The position numbers and the translations under genes are program-made. A stretch of 64,000 bases of DNA from Synanceia verrucosa. Taxonomy: Eukaryota; Chordata; Actinopteri; Perciformes; Synanceiidae. Numbering within the stretch: position 1 is the stretch's first letter; the number at the start of each line of letters is the position of its first letter. Shown here in pieces: positions 13,850-24,779 of this stretch. Where the stretch lies: assembly GCA_029721515.1 (NCBI GenBank), contig CM056561.1, positions 7,030,001 through 7,094,000 on the forward strand. The letters run 5' to 3'. The notes beneath the pieces were generated by a model. It was not told where the DNA came from, did no database searches, and saw nothing but the letters and a program-made list of their open reading frames with translations.

Positions 13850-14605
13850 GCTTAAAATTTGATGGGAAAAAAGAAAAAAAATTCAAGTAGATGGTGTACC
13901 TGTTGAGTCATTGTCACAGAAATGAAGTCAGGTTTTGAAGGTCATATATGGAGGTTCCTAAAAAGCAGAAAAGTAAAATCAGTAAAACGCAATCTTTGTG
14001 TGGATTCATTTCTGATCACAGCATGCAATATGTTGTAGGGCCTCTATGCACAGTTTAGGAGGCCAATTTTACCAATCAACATTGGTCTTAAGTCATAATA
14101 AAACTTGTTTGCAAAATAATTGTATGTGATTACTGGACTACACAACTTGCTACCAGCTACATGACAAAAGCAAGACATACTATCAGTAGTTGAGAAGTCT
14201 GGTCTTACCTACAGACAGCACTTAAGCCTTTTGGTAGCTGCTGCATGCTAGCCTCAGGCTTCTGTTCTCACTCTCCCCTGCTTCAATGATCCTGGCGACG
14301 GTTTTGCTACTTCTCTCCCTCAGCTGGCTTCCATGACTAGCCTCATAGACTTTGCATGTAAGCTAGCATCCTCCAGTTGATCTTTGCAGGACTCAGGGTC
14401 TTTATGGTGATGTATTTGTGCACCACTTCTCATTCTCAACCAGTACTGCAAATGCACCGACTTGACTCGTGATGCATGTGACGACAAGCGCAGGGCTTCT
14501 CACATCAGGTTTCCACTCCTCACATTGAGAAACATGTCCCTCATCCCACAGTGTGCAGCATCTAGCAGTGAACCCTCCCTTTCCCGAACCACTCAAGAGG
14601 CTAAG
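13850..14605. other. Gap between the convergent nfe2 and hnrnpa1 3' ends
   Basis: About 750 bp with no coding potential recognised. A TTTATT at about 13727 (AATAAA on the minus strand) could be a distal hnrnpa1 poly(A) signal, in which case the two 3'UTRs would overlap. Confidence 0.5.
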
Positions 14606-14629
14606 ACTTTAAAAAAAACTGAATGATGG

Positions 14630-15102
14630 TTTATTTCAGCTTGATTGGATGCAGTTACAAATAAAAACCACTTTGAAGAGAAGAAAAAAAAAAAATCTAC
14701 ATAAAACCTCATTGGAATGCTTGCTCTCCAGAAACAGTCAGTGAAAAAACACAACGTTTAAATGAAGACCCTCCATGATTTATCTACTGTACATCTCTTC
14801 TTGCAGCAGCTGTAACCTGCCACAACTGTTTGGCTGAGCAGATTTAGGAGGTAAACCTGCAGCTGCCCTGTCACTTCGCTTGCTCTCCTCTCCTTGCTCC
14901 CCTCTCCTAAGTACTCAGTCCTGTTGAACAATACGGAACAACATTGTTAACTGTGCACTGACTTTATATGACCTGACATCCAGAGTGATTTTTAATTTTA
15001 GTTTTATCTACACTTAGCGAGTCCCTGCATACTACAAACTCTGGTTTTATGATACAACATGAAAAGCTCAGGCACTCCATCAAGTACTTACCACTTCACA
15101 TT
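14630..15102 (-). other. hnrnpa1: hnrnpa1 3'UTR with a probable 3'UTR intron and poly(A) signal
   Basis: A consensus donor GTAAGT begins at 15091 (reading down), only 11 nt after the stop codon at 15103. A plausible acceptor (pyrimidine-rich, ending CAACAG) is at 14921-14922, giving an intron of about 171 bp and a 3'UTR exon starting at 14920. AATAAA on the minus strand is at 14630-14635. The junction is too close to the stop codon to trigger NMD when spliced. The exon begins with a TTAGGAG stretch, which resembles an hnRNP A1 UAGG-type site and could allow self-regulation. The intron is inferred from splice signals only. Confidence 0.55.
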
Positions 15103-17392
15103 TCAAAATCGAGAACGGCTATATCCACCATTGTTTGAGCCACCTCCATATCCACCACCTAGAAACAGAAAGCAAAAGTCAGTCAACAGAAACTATGCCA
15201 CTACATCCTAACATCTGCTTCATCCCCTCCTACTTACCAAAGTTCCTGCCGCCAACACCACCGCCGCCGCCACCACCACCACCAAAGTTGTTCTTCATTG
15301 GCCCAAAGTTAGAGGCCTGGGGTTCGTAGTGGCCCATGTTGTAGTTATTGCCACCACCACAATTACCTACAAAACAATTACAAGACAATTAGAACAAACC
15401 AAACATCTCAGTCAACCTCAGCTAAACAGCAGGACAGTCTTAAGTAAGACACTTACCATAGCCGTTGCTATTGTCATATCCATTTCCTCCATAGCCACCA
15501 CCGCCTCCTCCGCCACCCTGGTTGTAACCCTGGTTATAGCCTCTGTTACCGCCATTGTTATAGCCACCAGGACCGCCAGGACCACCTCCATATCCTACAA
15601 CATACATATTCTTTCAATACATTGCCACAATCTTTGTCCGCACTGACAGAAATAAATTGTGTACTTACCGCCATTGCCACCATCGCCTCCATTGCAGTTG
15701 TAAGGTCCATCTCCATATCTTCCCCTGCCACCTGCGATAGGCAAGTTGGTTTTACCATACATTACAGAAATAAACTTCCCATGAGAATCAATAATAAATA
15801 AATCTTAAAGATATATGCAAATATTGTAAAAACAGCTTACCCTGGTTGAAGCCTCTGTCATATGAATCATATGGTCTTCCACCACTGCTGCGGCCTAAAC
15901 AAAAACACAGCACACAACTCAGTCTATTATGCCTCCAAGTGTTGATTCATACTGCAGAAAAAGTTTTACCTCTCATACCCATTCCTGCAGTCTGCATTTC
16001 CTGCCTGGTGAGAGCCTTCCTCACTTCACAGTTGTGTGAGTTGATAGTGTGGTATTTCTGGACTATGGTGTGGAAAAGATCATTAAGTAAGAATTCAGGA
16101 CAAGCAGATCTATAGCATCCAACCACAGCAGGGAGCTTTTGTACTTACTGACAATCCTGTCAACTGAATCATGATCATCGAATGTCACGAAGGCAAAGCC
16201 TCTCTTCTTTCCAGTGTTGCGGTCAGTCATAATATCAATGACCTCGATTTTGCCGAACTGTGTGAAGTAATCTCGCAGGTGCGACTCCTCTGTATCTTCC
16301 TTGATGCCCCCAACAAAGATCTTTTTCACTGTGACGTGGGCACCTGGTCGGCTAGAATCCTATGAACAATGACATTTTCCTCATGGTGACGATGCATGTC
16401 TTCATGTTTCAGTCCAACTCCAATGTTGCCTCAGATACATAAGTCAACATACCTCTCTGGAAACGGCACGTTTAGGCTCAACAACTCTTCCATCAACCTT
16501 GTGGGGACGGGCATTCATGGCACCATCAACTTCGTCCACCGATGAGTATGTAACAAAGCCAAAGCCTCTGGATCTCTTGGTGGTGGGGTCTCTCATGACC
16601 TAGAGAAACATTATGATAACTATTCTCAGATATGTCCCAAATTCAAATGCAGGCCCTCCATCTATGCAAATATATCCACTTACCACACAGTCTGTAAGGC
16701 TCCCCCATTGCTCAAAATGAGCCCGCAAGCTTTCGTCTGTGGTCTCGAAGCTCAAACCTCCGATGAACAGCTTGCGGAGCTGCTCTGGCTCACGTGGGAC
16801 CTGATGTTACACAATAGACAAGACAATAGTTCCAGGATGCAGGCAACATAGAAAAAAAAAACAAAACTGGATGCAATACCTTTAATTACCACATTCACAA
16901 TAAAACGCTTTAATAATAATAATAATAATAATAACAATAATAATAGAGAGCCTGGTGGCAAATTAACCCAATCCTGCACCACGTATCAAAAAAATTTCAG
17001 CATAGGGTGGAGGACGGAGACGTCGCCGCCATTAACAATGGCTGACCGCTCTGGCGAGTATTTTTGGTAGCAGTTAAACGCTAAAATTCAACGCATGTTG
17101 ATTAAAAGTAATGTAAACCATGTGTATATTAACACTGAGAACACACTGTTTGGTAAAGTCCTGAATGTCGTCCTAAATTTCACTACATGGCTAAACACAG
17201 GAACAAAAGGCCACGAGGCCCGGCTGCTATAAAATGGCGTCGACACAGCGCTTGATGGCTGCGGTAGCTGCTATGAAAACGCAGTCGGAGCAGACATCAG
17301 CAAGGTTGCATTAACTACATTTTTTTAAATCGTAAATGTGCATGAATATGAGATAAAGCTTTCCTGGAAATAATACTCACGTCTTTCGACAT
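15103..17392 (-). CDS. hnrnpa1: hnrnpa1, heterogeneous nuclear ribonucleoprotein A1 (ten coding exons)
   Basis: Nuclear-cytoplasmic shuttling RNA-binding protein acting in splicing, mRNA packaging and export. Minus-strand coding exons: 17381-17392, 16684-16800, 16453-16599, 16149-16359, 15970-16062, 15841-15894, 15669-15731, 15457-15594, 15238-15366 and 15103-15158. All junctions are GT-AG and phase-consistent, giving 339 aa (human A1 is 320 or 372 by isoform). RRM1 has RNP2 LFIGGL (15-20) and RNP1 RGFGFVTY (54-61). RRM2 has RNP2 IFVGGI (106-111) and RNP1 RGFAFVTF (145-152). Residues from about 190 on form a Gly/Asn/Tyr-rich low-complexity domain with RGG-type motifs. SNFGPMK marks the M9-type nuclear transport signal, but the usual downstream Pro-Tyr is not visible. 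The tail is GGYSRSRF. The four-codon first exon starts MSKD. It is head-to-head with cbx5. Teleosts have hnrnpa1 duplicates; synteny supports this as the HoxC-linked copy. Confidence 0.96.
16911..16944. repeat. (TAA)n microsatellite in hnrnpa1 intron 1
   Basis: About eleven TAA units with one C interruption. Confidence 0.9.
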
Positions 17393-18278
17393 TTTGCAGG
17401 CAAATCCTTGACGACTCCTCGTGGACTGAGCGGAGAAAAGCGATGTGCGTCAAACTGGACCAGCCTTTCTTCTTCTTCTGTTTTACAAGGAGGTTTGCAT
17501 CCAGCTTAATGGTGCATTACCGCCACTAGACCAGCCCGTTTCTTCTAGAATAAATAGCAAAGGAAACACCTCTTGTACGCTGTCATAGGCCAGTAGTTCC
17601 CGCTGCACTCTGACGTCAGCCTTACTTGAAACGTTATTGGTCTAAATTCAATCAATCATTACTAACAACCAATGAAAAACCTGAAGGTAGGCGGTGCCTT
17701 TCACAACTACGGCAGCGCATAAAAAATGGATGCTATGTGCAGGGGCGGATGGTTGTATTTTAAATATTGCGTTTGTGCATGATGCCGTTAGATCAGAAAT
17801 AATGCATCCAACGAGGCCACTGACGTACCGAGAAAATGCACAGAAAAAACATCACATAAATGTTAAAGATCACCAAAACTTAATGATTCTGACTTTTGAC
17901 TTGTGAGTGGAAGTGGAGATGTGCTTTTCTCGATGAAGCAGCAACGAAATTACTTTCTCATACACGTATATTCTGTAGAGAAACGCAATACAAATCCATC
18001 ACAATAAAGAACTCGAAGTTGTAACTCTGGTTGGAGCACTGTCTATGATATACGCAAGGCAAATATGTAGGTCATCAGCTGACCTGGGGGTGGGTACGTT
18101 CATTGTGCGCCTTTAACGCGCGCTTTTTACGCACAGACAAGCGCACAACACCTTTATGTGATCCAGGCTAGATGCTAAAGTAGCACCAGGATTGGCCTCA
18201 TAGATCGCAGGTTCACAAAAGACAAACGCTATCGACGATATTAAGTGGTCAACACCGGCGGTCCACAAGTCTAAAAGG
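17393..18278. promoter_or_regulatory. Divergent hnrnpa1/cbx5 promoter region including cbx5 5'UTR exon 1
   Basis: hnrnpa1 reads left from 17392. cbx5 reads right from a non-coding exon that ends at 18278, just before the donor GTAAGA at 18279. The interval has no TATA box and contains CpG-containing, GC-rich patches such as 18110-18150. An inverted nuclear-receptor-type pair, AGGTCA-n5-TGACCT, lies at 18069-18085. The head-to-head HNRNPA1-CBX5 arrangement is shared with mammals and parallels the HNRNPA2B1-CBX3 pair, known as a ubiquitous chromatin opening element. The exact TSSs are not visible. Confidence 0.6.
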
Positions 18279-18736
18279 GTAAGAAATGGCTAACGTGTGA
18301 AGGTGCTTCACGCTGCTCCAAATATCGGTTCACATTTTTCAATTCGGTATCAACGCTAGCTAGTGTTAGCTTGTTGGAGTGTTAGCTTTCTGCTAACATT
18401 GACTGCTTTAGCAAGATTGCTTTTCATGCCCGTTTATTAGCTTGTTGCTTAGCAAACCAAACGTCATGTCTTCATTGGTGTGTGCACGTATTACTTAGTG
18501 GTGAGAGGTTTGCATTCAGCAGGTTGGTTAAGCGTGTTTATTAGAGTTTTGTCGTGCGCGTTGCAGAGTGGAGGAGCGACAATGACCATATCAGCTACTG
18601 CTTGATATTATATAACTGAACATATCGGTTAGAAAACATGATGCAGTCTCTATTAACATGATCTCTTTCGTTGTTTTCCTGTACAGGGAAGTGCCAGTGG
18701 CCTGTGATAGCGTAGTGCCCAACAACAAACTTAACT

Positions 18737-20634
18737 ATGGGAAAAAAGTCTCGCGAAGACGAATCCTCATCCTCTGATGAGGAAGAGTATGTTGTGGAGA
18801 AGGTGCTGGACAGGAGGGTGGTGAAAGGCAGGGTCGAGTTCTTCCTCAAGTGGAAAGGATATTCTGAGTAAGTTGTTTTCCTGCTAGTATCTCAACTAGT
18901 ACTTACACCGCATTTAAGCATAATCAGAGTTTATGCGCCCCATGTTTATTCTAAGTCACTTTTTTATTGTGGTTCTTATCTCTGCATTGTGTTCATATGT
19001 TCATGCACCTAAATACCAAGTTAAATTCCTTGTTTGTGCAACTAACTTGGTAATAATCTTGTTTCGGATTCTGATTACTGAGTATTTGTATTATGAGAGG
19101 AGAGTGAAGTGGTGGAAAAGATCTTGAACTGTTCATGATGTTGTTCTCATTATCCAAGCAATCAGCAGTGGTATCCACTGAAGTTTTGAGTCAGACCTGT
19201 TTGCAGTAAACCCCCCCCCCCCCAAATACATCACAGATTATATCAAGTTTGAGGTTTCGGTAATGATTTCAATAGATTAACAGTGCTTAATCAGAGACAG
19301 ATAAAGTGATTGAGTTGGTCTTTACTTCCACTGTGTTGTGATCTTCTTCAGAAAACACAACACCTGGGAACCAGAGAAGAATCTTGGTTGTCCTGAGCTT
19401 ATTGCAGAGTTCATGAAGACCTACAAGAAAAGCAGCAGCGGCAGTGGAGGCACGCTCAGCAGCGGAGGCAGCAAATCAGCCACAGCCTCCTCGGGACGCT
19501 CCAAAGACTCAAGTTGCTCAAAGAAGAGAAGCTCTGATGATGAGGAGGAGGAGGAAGAGGGTGGCAGTAAGCCCAAAAAGAAGAAGGAGGTATGTGATGT
19601 GATGTGTTAGTGCAGTTTCATTGTTCAGTGTCATTGATTTGCATGTGTTAAGTTCTCGGGCTTTGTTTGCTGCACACTGGGGAGTATCTTTCCACTCCTG
19701 GAAGTTACTTGTATGTTAATTAACAGCTAATGGGTGCTTGCTTTTTTTCAAATATTATGTATATGTCATATATTTTCTGTTGAGTAATTGCAAAATAATA
19801 TTTCAAAAACTCATCAGACTATTAAAAAAATTCTGTGACAAGTGTTTTTCTTGGTAGAATTGTTTAAAAAGTGCAAATACATCGTGTAACACATACATTT
19901 ATTTACAAATGAACATAATTAGTCTTCTAGTCAACAGTTGGTTGTGACACTGCATGCTTTAAAAACACATTTCTCTTTGTCCTATAGGATGACATTCTAG
20001 TTGCACGTGGCTTTGAGAGAGGGCTTGAGCCAGAGAAGATCATTGGAGCGACTGACTCATGTGGAGACCTAATGTTTCTCATGAAGTGGTACGTTTCGTT
20101 TGTTTGCTTATCTGAAAGTTTACATGTGCTATTGTATTTTTGGCCTGACATTGCTGTGTGAAATTTTATCATCCACACATTAAATTCTCATGTTCTAGCT
20201 GTAAAGACCCACAGGTTCATGTTTTTGTTCATCATTTGATGTGAAAACTATCCACACAGATAGTGGAAGTAAAAGTGTGCATGCTGGTCACTTCATTAGC
20301 AGTTTGAGGCAGAGCAGCCAACAGACATGAGTAGCGTCACCTTGCATCTTCGATCATCTCTCCATTTTCATCACTGTTAGTTTTATGGGGATGTGATTTT
20401 TAGACGGCAGACAAATATGTCTGAATATAGACTCATGCCACTAATGATATTAATATTGCTTTCTTGGGGTCATTTTTGTTAAGTTTCATTCTAAATGTTC
20501 AAGACTTTTCTGTGCACTGACTTTATCTGAAACACTGGAACCAGTGTAGATAGCAACAGTTTCTCAGTATTGTGTTTCTGCACATACCATGAGCAAAACA
20601 TAACATGACCAGACGGGCTCTTACCATCCTCCAT

Positions 20635-20668
<34 letters not shown>

Positions 20669-21890
20669 ATGTGACATGTCAGGTTTTTAGTGCACTGTAT
20701 GGCTCTAATGTTAAGCTGCAGTTGTATGATGAGAAATGTCTGCTTCAGGTGTATTAGTGAAAATTCTTGTGTATTTTAAACTATTCTGCAAAAGACACAT
20801 GGCTGTTGTCTGTACAGCCGTTTGTGACTTTTCACGGTGTGATTCTTCTAAAGGGCGGCTCTGTGCCAAATTGCTAGTGACAAATCACCCATTGGCAGCA
20901 CTAATAACCTCGCTTTCCATTCATATACAATCAGCAAACCACGCCATAAAATGTTATGTCATTACAATTAGCTGGATGGATATATGTGTGTGTAATACTT
21001 CAACTCGTTCCAGGATGTTTGCTGGCTCAAAATGATGCAACAGTTGCACCTCAGGCAAAATCCACAGGAATATAAGCACATTATTAAAATTTAGCACATT
21101 CACAAGCTCCTATATTCCTGATAATGATAAGAACTAAATGTAAGTAACAAAAGTATTGGAGGGTTGTGTTGTGAAATTGTGAAAAGGCATTCACAAGGAC
21201 AACTATATTTGTATGATCATAGCGTGCAAGTTATAAAGTTGGCACAGAGTTTCACATCCACAAGTATAATTACATCCATCCATTATCTACCGCTTATCCT
21301 CATAGGTCGCGGGGGGGCTGGAGCCTATCCCAGCTGTCTTAGGGTGGAAGGCAGGGTACACCCTGGACAAGTCGCCACCTCATCGCAGGGCACATAGAGA
21401 CAGACAACCATTCACACTCACATTCACACAATTTAAATTACCCAATTAGCCAATTAACCTAATCCCCATGCATGTTTTTGGATGGTGGGAGGAAGCCGGA
21501 GTACCCGGAGAGAACCCACGCAGACACGAGGAGAACATGCAAACTCCACACAGAAAGGCCCCGGGTACCTTCTTGCTGTGAGGCGACAGTGCTAACCACT
21601 ACACCACCGTGCCGCCCATAGTATAATTACATGTATTTACAATAATGGACTTGCAGAAGACCATTTGTATATAATGTACACTTCTAACATGCTATTCGCG
21701 ACTGTCTTTGAAAAGCTCTAAGACTTTTCATTTTATCTTTTATTGCAGGAAAGACTCTGACGAGGCTGATCTCGTCCTTGCCAAGGAGGCCAATCATAAG
21801 TGCCCACAGATTGTCATAGCCTTCTATGAGGAGCGTCTCACCTGGCATGAAGACAGTGATAAAAAGGAGAAGGACGCGGTGACTGCATGA
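18737..21890 (+). CDS. cbx5: cbx5, heterochromatin protein 1 alpha (four coding exons)
   Basis: HP1alpha binds H3K9-methylated nucleosomes through its chromodomain and dimerises and recruits partners through its chromoshadow domain. Coding exons: 18737-18867, 19352-19589, 19988-20088 and 21749-21890, giving 203 aa (human is 191). A non-coding exon 1 ends at 18278 and the first coding exon begins at 18687. The N-terminus MGKKSREDESSSSDEEE carries the serine run before acidic residues typical of HP1alpha rather than beta or gamma. Chromodomain residues 18-70 have aromatic-cage positions Y18, W39 and Y42. The hinge (about 73-123) is Ser/Gly-rich, then acidic (six Glu), then KPKKKK, and is longer than in human. 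The chromoshadow domain (about 125-190) includes RGFERGLEPEKIIGATDSCG, the IVIAFYEERLTWH dimer interface and the conserved W189. A SINE sits in the last intron. Confidence 0.96.
19211..19223. repeat. Poly(C) run in cbx5 intron
   Basis: Thirteen consecutive C residues between the first two coding exons of cbx5. Confidence 0.85.
20636..20663. repeat. Poly(T) run in the last cbx5 intron
   Basis: Twenty-eight consecutive T residues. It could be the reverse-complemented A-tail of an old retroposon, but no body is recognisable beside it. Confidence 0.85.
21263..21632 (-). mobile_element. SINE-type retroposon with 13-bp target-site duplications
   Basis: The 13-mer AGTATAATTACAT occurs at 21263-21275 and again, identically, at 21620-21632, bracketing a 344-bp body (21276-21619). 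Read on the minus strand, the body starts GGGCGGCACGGTGGTGTAG and continues with GTGGTTAGCACTG, a tRNA-like, A-box-like head common in fish SINE-like repeats. It ends in short GGAT repeats. The region where a B box would be expected reads GGTACCCGGGG, so the internal promoter looks decayed. It is inserted antisense to cbx5 in the last intron. The exact family name was not assigned. Confidence 0.85.
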
Positions 21891-22891
21891 GTGCGTTACC
21901 TCAGGAGGACACTGCACCTCCTCCACTGCAGGGACAACCTTGAGTCAGACATTTTTTTCATACCCAAAGCTCCCATCCTTGCTCTTCACCACGTCCAACA
22001 AAGACAGCAAACACAGTTGTGTTATCTCCATCCATGCCCCATTGGAGCACAAAGGCCCCGGACTGCTGAGAAGGATCCAACACAGGAGGGGAAGCTGTAG
22101 CGGACATGGGTGACATGCTACTGGGGAGGGTTTCTGCTGTTCTGTCTTTGTATTCTTTATCTTCTTTTTTATGTCGTAACACATCATATTTTAGTGCTTT
22201 CAGGATATGATTGTGTCAGTAAGGTATTTTGCATCCATGAGCTCATATGGCCATCTGTTAAAACTCACAACATAGTCTTGAAAGCCAAAGTTGGTACAAT
22301 CTGTGTCAACTATGAGCTTGTCCGATGGCGGGTGCACAACCTCATCATTTAGTCTTTATTATAGGCTGTGTACCTCTTTGCTGTAAGAACCCACAAACAC
22401 CACTGAGGCTAGAATAATGAATATTCAGGAAGCAACCACCACGCCTCTTTCCTGGCTGCATAATCACTTCCTTTTTTAAAACAAACTTTTTATCTCTTGT
22501 AGACTTTTCGGTGTGTCCTGTCTACCAGGACTAAATTTGCAAACTGGCCAATTAAGTCTTTATAATGTAGTGATGATATCCTTGTGCATTTGTTTTTTTT
22601 GTTTTTGTTTTAACTTGTCATTTTGATCTCTTTCCAAGTTTTAACATGAACTTTGGTGGTTTTTTTTTTACTTCTTTACTCACCAGTTAAAGAAACAGAC
22701 AATAAAGCAAATTATGCCCAGTTGTGAACCCTTTTTTGTTTTTTTTTAATTTTATGTTATTTTTGGGTTTTTTTTGTAAGTGCAGTGTTTCTCTGTGTTA
22801 TCACTGGAATAGCCTCTTGCACCACAGGTTAGACAATCTTCACTGTAATCACATGAAAGTGAAACCAGCATTCATCACCAGTTAGAGGGGT

Positions 22892-22905
22892 CTGCCACCT
22901 TGTGG
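22892..22905 (-). promoter_or_regulatory. CTCF-like motif in cbx5 3'UTR
   Basis: CTGCCACCTTGTGG, which is CCACAAGGTGGCAG on the minus strand, matches the CTCF core CCASYAGRKGGCRS at all but one position. Confidence 0.35.
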
Positions 22906-23502
22906 TGAAAAGTAAAAAAAAAAAAAAAAAGACCACGTGACCAACCTCGATGATGACGACAAACCTATTTTAATGGTGTTATTGATTCGTTAAAAAAAGA
23001 ATATTTGTTGGTGATTGTCAATTTGAAATGAAAAATCAGATTCTTATTTGATGACACATATCCTGGTTTTACAATCATGAGTAATTTTGTTTTTCTTGGC
23101 CATAAGTATTAATTTCTTTCAAATGGGCAGTGTTGTTACCTGACAATTTGGGGTCAGTTCCTACATGCAGGATGGATGCTTTTGTTGTTCATGATCTGCT
23201 GTGCTCCAACATGGATTTATAGGACCAAATGTTTAGCATCTACAAGTCAAGATCTATGTTCTTGTATCACTTTATATATTATTTTTCTTTGCTTTAATCA
23301 GCATTGTGCAGGCTGTGACCTTCCCCCCTTTCATATACAATATTACTAAGATTACAGTTTGGGTGTAATTTCTTTTAATTGCATTTTTTTTGTACTTTCA
23401 GACCCTTGAGCTTTGTCCTGTTTTTGCTGGTGCAGAATTTTTAAAAACTAGACCATTTCTTGTGTCAACTTCATGTTACATATGTGTACAGTAGCACCCT
23501 TT

Positions 23503-23508
23503 AATAAA
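23503..23508 (+). terminator. cbx5: cbx5 polyadenylation signal
   Basis: AATAAA followed within about 15 bp by a GT-rich stretch (TTTTCAGTGTTGAAG), at the end of the long 3'UTR. Confidence 0.65.
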
Positions 23509-24234
23509 CATTTTCAGTGTTGAAGTTGCTGGCAGTTGGTTTATGTTTTAGACTGAACATAATTTCTGCTTAGAGAATAAATTACTTTGAACCTAGGAAT
23601 CAATAAATTGCTAAAAGCCAATATGTTTAAAAAAAGTAAAAACAGCTCTATTGATGGGGCATGTTTAGGAGAAAACAAGTATTAAATGAAGTACACTAAA
23701 CCTCAGATCAACATCAGGACATTTCCTAAAATGAGACCTATTTATTCTTTGTTCAGGAAAATCTTCAGACGTTCAGAGCATCGGCTGCTCTCATCCAGCA
23801 GATGGAGCTGTTGAACAACAACAATGCAAAAGTCTTTTTTATGCAAGTCATTCACAGGTCAAACACTTAAAGCCACAAACTACAGTAACTCATAAATTCA
23901 CGTTTTCTGAGCCTTTATAGATTAGAGTGCATATTTTAGAGAGGTGCAGATTCATCTGAGGCTTACTGTCATCATCACAGCGTTTCTTAAGGCTTCAGTT
24001 GGCTCTTAACATCTGCTGAACCCACCTGTAGGTGGTCAAACTGGTGCTGTGCACTGATCAAACTCACTGACTTAAGCTCTACAGGGGTTTCTAGACACAC
24101 CGGGTTCAGTATTTCATGCTGAAATGTGTCTCAAATAAAATTCATGAAGATTATACCCAGAATTCTTCCATTTCAACTTTTTTTGGCATGTCAGGTCTTA
24201 ATCAGAAACAGACAGTGATCAGCAGAAATGAGTT

Positions 24235-24260
24235 GAGAGAGAGAGAGAGAGAGAGAGAGA
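24235..24260. repeat. (GA)n microsatellite
   Basis: About 13 GA units. Confidence 0.9.
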
Positions 24261-24749
24261 AGGAGATTAGGAATGACATGCAGCAAAGGTCTATGGCCGG
24301 ATGCAAGCCGAGGACATTATAGTTCATGCATGGTCGGCCTCAGAGCCCCAGGCCATTGAGGCAGCCCACTGCCGTTTGATGTAATGATGCAGCCATAAAA
24401 AAAATCATTGAAAAAGTCATTGTAAGCACTGCATTGCTTGAATAACAAACCATATACACAGACTATGCCATGGTGTTTCCCTCTGTAATAAGTGACCCAA
24501 TGCATGTAACAAAGAAGCAGCAAAAGCACTAAAGCTACACTTCAAAATGTAAGGACGAGACTCCATTCTGTCACACTCTGGCTACATATGACAAGAACAG
24601 GAAATTAGTGGTTTATTATAATAAATATAACAGTGTCTTTGCAATCGGGACCTACTGCAAGATCAGTGATAAACTGTAGTGAACGTTGAGACTAATCCTT
24701 GTTCTTCTCTCACCACCCTCTTTTTCTTTCTTGCTGCCTTTTATAGAGA

Positions 24750-24779
24750 CTCTCTCTCTCTCTCTCTCTCGCTCTCTCT
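24750..24779. repeat. (TC)n microsatellite
   Basis: TC repeat with one G interruption. Confidence 0.85.

Larger units (their letters stand above)
21891..23525 (+). other. cbx5: cbx5 3'UTR
   Basis: About 1.6 kb from the stop codon to the poly(A) signal at 23503, T-rich, with an A17 run at 22914-22930. No competing ORF or intron was recognised. Confidence 0.7.
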
